Source of the DNA: an uncultured Bacteroides sp.
GTDB taxonomy: Bacteria > Bacteroidota > Bacteroidia > Bacteroidales > Bacteroidaceae
Direction of reading: 5' to 3'
Assembly (NCBI GenBank): GCA_900557355.1
Contig: USSR01000454.1
Span: 1 to 5,828, forward strand
DNA length: 5,828 nt
Made by a program: the position numbers and the translations under genes. Shown piece by piece: positions 1 through 5,828 of the stretch. How positions within the stretch are numbered: position 1 is the stretch's first letter; every line of letters starts with the position of its first letter. The notes below the pieces were generated by a model. It saw nothing but the letters and a program-made list of their open reading frames with translations. It was not told the origin of the DNA and ran no database searches.

Positions 1-2
1 GG

Positions 3-2393
3 CTTGCAGCCTATCCGGGGCAAGCACAAGTATCATTCGGAGAAGCCACAAAGTTCAACGACGGATGGCTTTTCCGATTGACAGATGATTCAACCATCGT
101 AAACCCTGCTTTTAACGACAGCGAGTGGCGTAAACTCAGGCTGCCGCACGACTGGTCCATTGAAGGACAATTGTCACCCTCACTGGCCAGCTGTACAGGC
201 TACCTACCGGGTGGAATAGGCTGGTATCGCAAGCATTTCAACATCACCGACAATGCCGCACGCCATTACATCTACTTCGAAGGAGTATACAACCGTAGTG
301 AAGTTTATCTGAACGGTCACCTGCTTGGTAAACGTCCCAATGGTTACATCTCGTTCCTTTACGATATGACCCCATATTTGAAAGAAGGTGACAATGTATT
401 GAGCGTACGTGTAGACCATAGCCGTTATGCTGATTCCCGTTGGTATACAGGATCGGGTATATATCGTGACGTATGGCTTATTGCTGCCCCCCAAATACAT
501 CTTGCACAATGGGGCACAGGCTGGTATGCTACTTCTCTGACTGACCGACAGGCCACCATAGCCGTTGATATGGAAGTACAAAAACATATAGCTACCCATG
601 AGAAACTTGAGTTCTCTGCTACACTATACGATGCTGCGGGCAAGCAAGTAGCACAATGCCGTACTCGCGTTTCCGACGGGAAAGAAGGTGTCACCAAAGA
701 AACCCTCACACTGAAAGTAACTAAGCCTCACCGCTGGAACCTGAATGATCCCTACCTCTATACACTGAAAGCTGAATTGCTCAGTAATGGAAAGCGCATT
801 GACGGTTGTGAAACCAATGTAGGACTTCGCACACTGGACTTTGATCCTGATAAGGGCTTTGCACTGAACGGTAACTGGATGAAAGTGAAAGGAGTATGTC
901 TGCATCACGATGCCGGCGTACTGGGTGCCGTAGTGCCACCGGAAGTATGGGAACGCCGTTTGAATAATCTCAAGGAGATAGGAGTGAATGCCATCCGTAT
1001 GAGCCATAACCCCCAAGCTCCTATTGTATACGATTTGTGCGACCAATTAGGTCTGCTTGTCATGGATGAAGCTTCCGATGAATGGGAATTCCCAAAACGT
1101 AAATGGATCAAAGGATGGAATAAAGGTGAACCGGGCTTTGATGGCTCTTTTGACTTCTTTGAAGAATGGATTGAACAGGATGTTACCGATATGGTACGTC
1201 GTGACCGTAACCATCCGTCCATATTCCTATGGAGCATCGGCAATGAAGTAGATTACCCGAATGATCCCTATTCCCATCCTATTCTTGATGGAGCACAAAT
1301 CAACCAACCTATGTTTGGTGGCTATAAGCCCGATGCACCCGACGCCATGCGTATCGGAGTGATAGCCAAACGCCTGGCAGCCCGCGTACGTGCTGTCGAT
1401 ACTTCTCGTCCTGTAACAGGAGCTCTGGCAGGTGTCGTGATGTCCAATGAAACAGAATATCCTGATGCTGTTGATGTAGTGGGATATAACTATACAGAAA
1501 ACCGTTATGATGAAGACCATGCCACTTATCCTAAACGCATCATTTACGGTAGTGAAAATGGCTCAGGACTTGATGCCTGGTATGCGGTTAAGAATAAAGA
1601 GTTCATCTTCGGACAGTTTATTTGGACAGGTACAGACTATCTTGGTGAGTCGGGAGCATGGCCTTCCCGAGGGCTCTACACCGGATTGCTCGATTTTGGT
1701 AGCTTCCCCAAGCCTCGCGGACATTTCCGTGCTTCACTGTGGAGTGAGAAACCGATTACTTATATCGGCACTTATCCCATACAAGCCAGATTCAAGAACT
1801 CCAAACGCACTTTCCTATCACCCGATGCATGGGATATCTGGAACTATGATTCCGGTCAAGAAATACGCGTAGTTTGCTATACAAATGCACCGCAAGCACG
1901 TCTGTTGCTCAATGGGAAAGTAATAGGCGACATGAAGCCTTATGATGAAAAGAGTGGTATCATTTACTGGGATATTCCCTATCAGGTAGGCGAACTGAAA
2001 GCTGAAGGCTGCGATACCAACGGAAATATTGCTTCAAGTTATTCGATTCAATCTTCCGGTCGTCCTTATGCCCTTCGGGTCAGTGCAGACCGCACTACTC
2101 TTTCCTGCGACCGTGCCACGGCACATCTCATTGTAGAAATCGTTGACGAAAATGGTACAATCGTGAAACTTGGAGACAATGATATCACTTGCACTATCGA
2201 AGGTCCGGTACGCCTGTTAGGGCTCGAAGGTTCCAATAACAGCGATATGAGCGATTATACAGATAATCATCATCGTGCCTATCACGGCCGTTTGCTTGCC
2301 TATATACAGACCACCGGTGAACAAGGACAGGTTCGTGTAAAGTTCACTTCACCGCTCCTGCAAGGAACAGAAGTTCTTTTGAATGTTGAATAA
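3..2393 (+). CDS. Secreted glycoside hydrolase family 2 enzyme, probable beta-galactosidase (5' end outside window)
   Basis: Likely hydrolyses terminal beta-linked galactose (or a related sugar) from oligosaccharides in the periplasm. Residues are numbered from the TTG at 78. The GH2 N-terminal jelly roll covers about 10-135, with GIGWYRKHF, YLNG and a GSGIYRDVWL strand. An Ig-like domain covers about 140-250 and the TIM barrel about 255-555. The likely acid/base is Glu390 in WSIGNE (codon 1245-1247); the likely nucleophile is Glu493 in YGSENGSG (1554-1556), followed by GQFIWTGTDYLGE. A DUF4982-like domain (about 583-650) and a GH2 C-terminal Ig-like domain (about 663-770) follow, as in many Bacteroides GH2 enzymes. 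The frame is open from base 3, encoding 25 more residues before the TTG. These include GQA-QVSF, which looks like a type I signal peptidase site, then FNDGWLFR, which belongs to the GH2 fold, so TTG is not the true start. No NxKG motif of beta-glucuronidases is evident. GH2 membership is firm; sugar specificity is not. First gene of an apparent operon with the GH30 gene. Confidence 0.93.
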   Translation, partial: LAAYPGQAQVSFGEATKFNDGWLFRLTDDSTIVNPAFNDSEWRKLRLPHDWSIEGQLSPSLASCTGYLPGGIGWYRKHFNITDNAARHYIYFEGVYNRSEVYLNGHLLGKRPNGYISFLYDMTPYLKEGDNVLSVRVDHSRYADSRWYTGSGIYRDVWLIAAPQIHLAQWGTGWYATSLTDRQATIAVDMEVQKHIATHEKLEFSATLYDAAGKQVAQCRTRVSDGKEGVTKETLTLKVTKPHRWNLNDPYLYTLKAELLSNGKRIDGCETNVGLRTLDFDPDKGFALNGNWMKVKGVCLHHDAGVLGAVVPPEVWERRLNNLKEIGVNAIRMSHNPQAPIVYDLCDQLGLLVMDEASDEWEFPKRKWIKGWNKGEPGFDGSFDFFEEWIEQDVTDMVRRDRNHPSIFLWSIGNEVDYPNDPYSHPILDGAQINQPMFGGYKPDAPDAMRIGVIAKRLAARVRAVDTSRPVTGALAGVVMSNETEYPDAVDVVGYNYTENRYDEDHATYPKRIIYGSENGSGLDAWYAVKNKEFIFGQFIWTGTDYLGESGAWPSRGLYTGLLDFGSFPKPRGHFRASLWSEKPITYIGTYPIQARFKNSKRTFLSPDAWDIWNYDSGQEIRVVCYTNAPQARLLLNGKVIGDMKPYDEKSGIIYWDIPYQVGELKAEGCDTNGNIASSYSIQSSGRPYALRVSADRTTLSCDRATAHLIVEIVDENGTIVKLGDNDITCTIEGPVRLLGLEGSNNSDMSDYTDNHHRAYHGRLLAYIQTTGEQGQVRVKFTSPLLQGTEVLLNVE

Positions 2394-2415
2394 CCTCTAA
2401 TATATAAAACAGAAA

Positions 2416-3984
2416 ATGATGAGATACAAAGTATTATTACTCGCTTTAGCAATAACTACTTCGTGTTCGCCACAAGCTAATATAAACTATCAGATTATTC
2501 AGGAACAGCCACTGCAAGTCATGGAGCATTTCAGTGCTTCGGATGCTTGGAGCATGCACATCATTGGCAAATGGCCTCAAGAGAAGCAAAATCAAGTAGC
2601 AGACTGGTTATTCAGTACAGAAAATGATGCTAACGGAAAGCCCAAAGGAATCGGGCTTTCCTTGTGGCGCTTCAATGTAGGTGCGGGAAGTACGGAACAA
2701 GGAGAAGACAGCCAGATAGGTTCTCCCTGGATGCGCACCGAATGTTTCTTACAGCCGGACGGAAGTTATAACTGGGACAAGCAGCAAGGCCAGCGCAATT
2801 TCCTGCGGTTGGCAAAAGAACGGGGAGTCAATAAATTCCTGGCATTTCTTAACTCTCCTCCTGTCTACTTCACCCAAAACGGACTTGCTACCAATACCGG
2901 ACGCGACGGTACACTTAACTTGAAAGATGAACATTATGAAGACTTCGCCCGCTTCCTGGCAAATGTGATAAAAGGAGTGGAGGAGAAGGATGGCATCAAG
3001 TTCGATTACCTTTCGCCTTTCAATGAACCGGATGGTCACTGGAACTGGATAGGTCCGAAACAGGAAGGTACCCCAGCCACCAAAAAAGAGATAGCACGTG
3101 CCGTACGCCTCATCAGTAGAGAATTCGTAAAGGAAGGGATTGACACAGAAATCACCATCTGTGAATCATCGGATTACCGTTGTATGTTCTCTACCCACAT
3201 GACTAATCACGAGCGCGGATACGAAATACAGTCTTTCTTCTCACCAGACAGTGTAGATACTTATCTGGGAAATACCCCGAACGTATCGCGCCTCATCGCA
3301 GGACATAGTTACTGGACAAATACACCGCTCAATAGCCTGAGAGATTACCGTCGCCAATTGCGTGATACATTAGATAAATACAAGGTTGACTTCTGGCAAA
3401 CGGAAACCTGCATCATGGGAAATGACGAAGAAATTGGTGGTGGAGGAGGATTTGACCGTACCATGAAAACAGCGCTTTATGTAGCACGTATCATTCACCA
3501 CGATATTGTTTATGCAGGGGCGCGTAGTTGGCAATGGTGGCGAGCCATAGGCGGTGACTACAAAGATGGATTGATACGTGAATACACGAATCCGGATTTG
3601 CAGGATGGAAGAGTAGAAGACTCTAAATTGATGTGGATATTAGGAAACTACAGCCGCTTCATACGACCAGGCGCTTTACGTATGACTATTACGGCAACTG
3701 ATAAGTCCGGACAGATTATTCCTGAAGGAGATACCGACCAGAAAGGTCTTATGTGCTCCGCCTATAGAAACACGAACGGACAATGGGTGATGGTAGTTAT
3801 CAACTATGCTGATCAGGAGCAAGAGTGTACGTTCCGTGTGAATGATCCGAAAGTCAAATCATGGCAAGGCTATCGTACCTCCGATATACCGGGTGAAGAC
3901 TTACTACCCATCAAGAAACTAAACAAGAAACAATTGGCAATTATTCCTGCACGCTCTGTCACTACTTTCGTTTCCGAAAATTGA
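2416..3984 (+). CDS. GH30-type glycoside hydrolase lipoprotein, endo-beta-1,6-galactanase-like
   Basis: A complete retaining glycosidase of clan GH-A, probably an endo-acting beta-glycanase. Residues 1-16 form a short lipoprotein signal peptide (charged start, LLLALAI, then TTS before Cys17). No acidic residues follow Cys17 (SPQANIN), so the Bacteroides surface-export signal is not seen and a periplasm-facing anchor is the default inference. The (beta/alpha)8 barrel spans roughly 35-410. The likely acid/base is Glu204 in SPFNEPDGHWNW (codon 3025-3027) and the likely nucleophile is Glu330 in DFWQTE (3403-3405). Other marks are SDAW near residue 42, GLSLWRFNVGAG near 80-91, NSPP near 146, a Gly5 loop at 341-345 and SWQWWRAIGG near 371-380. 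A small beta-domain (about 420-522) closes the protein, as usual in GH30. The layout resembles the GH30 branch containing endo-beta-1,6-galactanases; beta-1,6-glucanase or another activity remains possible. ATG 2416 is directly followed by a second ATG at 2419; either could start. The A/T-rich leader has no Shine-Dalgarno, normal for Bacteroidetes. It starts 22 bases after the GH2 stop. Confidence 0.9.
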   Translation: MMRYKVLLLALAITTSCSPQANINYQIIQEQPLQVMEHFSASDAWSMHIIGKWPQEKQNQVADWLFSTENDANGKPKGIGLSLWRFNVGAGSTEQGEDSQIGSPWMRTECFLQPDGSYNWDKQQGQRNFLRLAKERGVNKFLAFLNSPPVYFTQNGLATNTGRDGTLNLKDEHYEDFARFLANVIKGVEEKDGIKFDYLSPFNEPDGHWNWIGPKQEGTPATKKEIARAVRLISREFVKEGIDTEITICESSDYRCMFSTHMTNHERGYEIQSFFSPDSVDTYLGNTPNVSRLIAGHSYWTNTPLNSLRDYRRQLRDTLDKYKVDFWQTETCIMGNDEEIGGGGGFDRTMKTALYVARIIHHDIVYAGARSWQWWRAIGGDYKDGLIREYTNPDLQDGRVEDSKLMWILGNYSRFIRPGALRMTITATDKSGQIIPEGDTDQKGLMCSAYRNTNGQWVMVVINYADQEQECTFRVNDPKVKSWQGYRTSDIPGEDLLPIKKLNKKQLAIIPARSVTTFVSEN

Positions 3985-3987
3985 GAG

Positions 3988-4068
3988 AAGCTACAAGTTA
4001 CGAGCTACAAGTACCTTTCGGCGTGACAGCGCAGCCACTCGTAGCTTGTAGCTCGTAGCTCATAACTT
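3988..4068. repeat. Modular inverted repeat of 7-base units between convergent genes
   Basis: The left arm (3988-4014) is four head-to-tail units of consensus RAGYTAY: 3988-3994, 3995-4001, 4002-4008, and a 6-base unit at 4009-4014 that lacks the pyrimidine. The right arm (4041-4068) is four units in the opposite orientation: 4041-4047, 4048-4054, 4055-4061 and 4062-4068. The arms can pair in more than one register, because every unit resembles the others. In the full register the GAGCTAC unit at 4002-4008 pairs perfectly with 4048-4054. The 26-base spacer (4015-4040) includes a small GCG/CGC pairing (4021-4023 with 4030-4032). No T-run flanks either arm, so it is not a textbook intrinsic terminator, though a long hairpin between two converging genes could still stop transcription or protect both mRNA 3' ends. 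The right end overlaps two bases of the SUFU stop codon. From memory, similar GAGCTACAAG-type palindromes are scattered in Bacteroides intergenic regions; this was not checked. Confidence 0.85.
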
Positions 4069-5828
4069 ACTCGCAAACACTCGCGCGATGAATATCTACT
4101 ACTGGGCTTACTTTATCCATTCTCCCTAACAGCGTTTCCGCATTATGGGTAACTTTAAAATTCATTTCCTCTTCATACAGCGGAATTACCTGATAAAAGT
4201 TCACCTCCTCACCATTGGGTAACTGGCAAACATCCGCACCTTTCTTCACATTTTCAGGATTAATCAGCATTATACCTGAGAAGCGGGTATTTTCGGCAAA
4301 GGGTTCACCATTCGGCACTGTATGCCCCCAGCCCAGCCAGGAGTCTTCTCCTATCGGCAAGCGAGCAAGTATCTTCAACCAACGCAATGGCCAGTAATTC
4401 TTTTCCGAATGATCATAGACATCCCAATCGGCAGGAAGGTATATCACCAGCTCCGCACGCTCCAATTTATATTCCGCCAGTTCTTGGGGCACATTCATCT
4501 GGTGAGCACCCATACCGCCGGTAATCAATGTATAGTAATTCCTCTTGCGCGTGGGCTCTATAATATAAATATCCACATGAATATCGGGTGAGGCTATTTC
4601 ATGGAAGACATTCTTTGATTTACCGAAATACTTGTCGATATGAGCTTCAAGAGCATCCATCTCTTCGGCCTCATACATTTCAGGATTGTAGGGCGATTCT
4701 CCGCTTTTACACAAATCTATGAATTCCTTCACATCATCATCATCCGGATCCAACTCCAAAGAATGTTCAAAAGCTTTCTGTGCCTTTTCCAACTGATTCA
4801 TATAATAATAAGCATATCCCAGACGATAGAACCAAAGTGCGTCTTTATCTTCTTCTTCTACAGTAAGAAGGTAATCAATGGCCTTGAGATACTCTTCCTG
4901 ATTATTATAAGCGCGTGCCAGAAGACCTATTAACTCTGCATTCCACTCTTCTTCGGGAATTGCCAGAATGGCATCCACTATCTTCTGCTCCTCATCGTCC
5001 GTATGCCATTGCTCTATCTGTTCAAGCAGTTTGTCATACTTATCTTCCTTGCTTGCAGTCAGATGTTCGACAAAGTCTGTAGAGAAAGCCATAGTTTCTC
5101 CTTTTCCTTCACACGAGATTGTAAAAAGGGTAAATTGATGTTCGGTGATAATCTGGCATTGGCACACATATTCACTGTCACTTCCATCCTCTTCGCCACC
5201 CAGGTCGTAAAGCCTGCATTTACCGTTATTGAAGAATTTCTCCTCAACCAGTACATTCTCATTATCTTCCAGATAGTTCACCTTATCCTCAGGGATGGAA
5301 TAAGCCAGTGTACGCACCACATGCCAGTTTTCCTCTACTCCATCATAATAACCACGAGAATCTTCTTCTTCAAAATAGAGGTAATGGCCCGGAAGATCAA
5401 AACTGAGATTCCCCAGTTTATACGTTACTTTTCCTTTACGGTAACCTATCGGAAATTCATGCACATAGTCCGGCAAGAAAGAAACATCTACCGGTTCTTG
5501 CTCCGCTAAACGGCAAAGCAACAGGTAATCTTCTTTCGGAAAAGGAAGGGAATCATCCATTTCGACAGCTTTCTCAAGATTCTTGATAATAAAGGCATTG
5601 ATTTCCTCATCTGCATCACTGCGGGCGGAAGGCATGAAATAACAATCTTCCCACAAGGCACTCAAGGCAATATTTCGATAGAACTGAGCATCACGTTCTT
5701 CATTATTCCACATAAAAAACTCATTTGCCAGTGTTTCAATGCCTTCGTTTTCTATTCGCTCCATGAAATGATGAGGATTAATACGTCCGAAAGGTGAAAC
5801 AACTGTTCCTTTCACACCCTGAGGTATG
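4067..5828 (-). CDS. TPR and Suppressor-of-fused (SUFU) domain protein (N-terminus probably outside window)
   Basis: A cytosolic, very acidic protein with no signal peptide or membrane segment in the visible part; its biochemical role is unknown. Residues are numbered from the GTG at 5813-5815. Residues 1-105 are predicted mostly helical and about 110-250 beta-rich; I assign neither to a family. Two TPR-like helical hairpins follow at about 292-362, the second reading LGYAYYYMNQLEKAQKAFE then LELDPDD. The SUFU domain spans about 385-565, with HEIASPDIHVDIYIIEPT (405-422), YYTLITGGMGAHQMNVP (427-443), WPLRWLKILARLP (475-487), GWGHTVPNGEPFAENT (495-510) and NFYQVIPLYEEEMNF (539-553). The frame stays open above the GTG (IPQG, then the window edge), and GTG starts are uncommon in Bacteroidetes, so the true start is probably beyond 5828. 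SUFU proteins in bacteria have been proposed as immunity factors against polymorphic toxins (Aravind group); no toxin gene is visible. It converges on the glycosidase operon, so co-regulation is unlikely. The SUFU and TPR calls are strong; the function is open. Confidence 0.88.
   Translation of the reverse strand, partial: IPQGVKGTVVSPFGRINPHHFMERIENEGIETLANEFFMWNNEERDAQFYRNIALSALWEDCYFMPSARSDADEEINAFIIKNLEKAVEMDDSLPFPKEDYLLLCRLAEQEPVDVSFLPDYVHEFPIGYRKGKVTYKLGNLSFDLPGHYLYFEEEDSRGYYDGVEENWHVVRTLAYSIPEDKVNYLEDNENVLVEEKFFNNGKCRLYDLGGEEDGSDSEYVCQCQIITEHQFTLFTISCEGKGETMAFSTDFVEHLTASKEDKYDKLLEQIEQWHTDDEEQKIVDAILAIPEEEWNAELIGLLARAYNNQEEYLKAIDYLLTVEEEDKDALWFYRLGYAYYYMNQLEKAQKAFEHSLELDPDDDDVKEFIDLCKSGESPYNPEMYEAEEMDALEAHIDKYFGKSKNVFHEIASPDIHVDIYIIEPTRKRNYYTLITGGMGAHQMNVPQELAEYKLERAELVIYLPADWDVYDHSEKNYWPLRWLKILARLPIGEDSWLGWGHTVPNGEPFAENTRFSGIMLINPENVKKGADVCQLPNGEEVNFYQVIPLYEEEMNFKVTHNAETLLGRMDKVSPVVDIHRASVCE

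Noticed and set aside
204..1520. Several open frames of about 94-140 codons on the - strand across the GH2 gene
   Set aside because: All lie inside the strongly conserved GH2 coding sequence, overlap each other in different frames and resemble no family.
1057..1872. Two + strand frames (1057-1251 and 1507-1872) overlapping GH2, considered as possible frameshift products
   Set aside because: The GH2 frame is continuous through both catalytic motifs and the C-terminal domains, so there is no frameshift to explain.
2394..2415. The A/T-rich 22-base gap between GH2 and GH30, considered as a promoter
   Set aside because: It is too short to hold a Bacteroides -33/-7 promoter and no TAnnTTTG element is present, so co-transcription from upstream is simpler.
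2749..3039. A 96-codon - strand frame inside the GH30 gene
   Set aside because: It is antisense to the GH30 barrel, including the acid/base motif, with no supporting features.
3985..4066. A classical Rho-independent terminator in the convergent gap
   Set aside because: A strong hairpin is present, but neither strand has a U-tract after the stem, so I annotate it as a repeat and leave termination as a possibility.
4732..4745. A short run of four CAT triplets, considered as a possible phase-variable microsatellite
   Set aside because: It is a trinucleotide run encoding the Asp stretch after LELDP in the second TPR. Changes would stay in frame, and four copies is too few to suggest contingency switching.
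4640..4933. A 97-codon + strand frame rich in Ile and Phe
   Set aside because: It is antisense to the TPR and acidic region of the SUFU gene, with the same codon mirror effect and no recognisable domain.
5003..5509. A 168-codon open frame on the + strand with a hydrophobic, membrane-like translation
   Set aside because: It lies antisense inside the SUFU gene. Acidic codons (GAA, GAT) read in reverse give Phe, Ile and Leu codons, which explains the hydrophobic look. No independent start signal or family resemblance is seen.

Overview
The window looks like chromosomal DNA from a gut Bacteroidales species, most likely Bacteroides or a close relative. The reasons are a mid-range GC content, the lack of Shine-Dalgarno motifs before start codons, a lipoprotein-type glycosidase, a secreted multidomain GH2 enzyme of the kind common in Bacteroides polysaccharide utilisation loci (PULs), and a modular palindromic repeat between genes. 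The genus call is inference; no marker gene is present.

Layout: (1) Positions 1-2393, + strand: the 3' part of a secreted glycoside hydrolase family 2 enzyme, probably a beta-galactosidase. Its start lies upstream of the window. (2) Positions 2416-3984, + strand: a complete GH30-type lipoprotein glycosidase, 22 bases downstream and almost certainly in the same operon. (3) Positions 3985-4066: a convergent intergenic gap filled mostly by an inverted repeat built of 7-base units. (4) Positions 4067-5828, - strand: a TPR plus Suppressor-of-fused (SUFU) domain protein of at least 582 residues, whose reading frame stays open to the right edge. No RNA genes, CRISPR arrays, insertion sequences or integrase genes are visible. 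Every base outside 2394-2415 and 3985-4066 is coding.

How the genes work together: the two glycosidases probably act in sequence on one glycan. The GH30 enzyme would cut a backbone or side chain, and the periplasmic GH2 enzyme would trim non-reducing-end sugars. The GH30 protein resembles the endo-beta-1,6-galactanase-type branch of the family, so a type II galactan (arabinogalactan-protein) is a reasonable substrate guess, but the sequence does not prove it. No SusC/SusD pair or regulator is in the window. The SUFU gene is transcribed towards the operon and appears functionally unrelated. Bacterial SUFU proteins have been proposed as immunity proteins in polymorphic-toxin systems, but no toxin is visible here. 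The least explained parts are the 7-base modular palindrome and the N-terminal ~250 residues of the SUFU protein.
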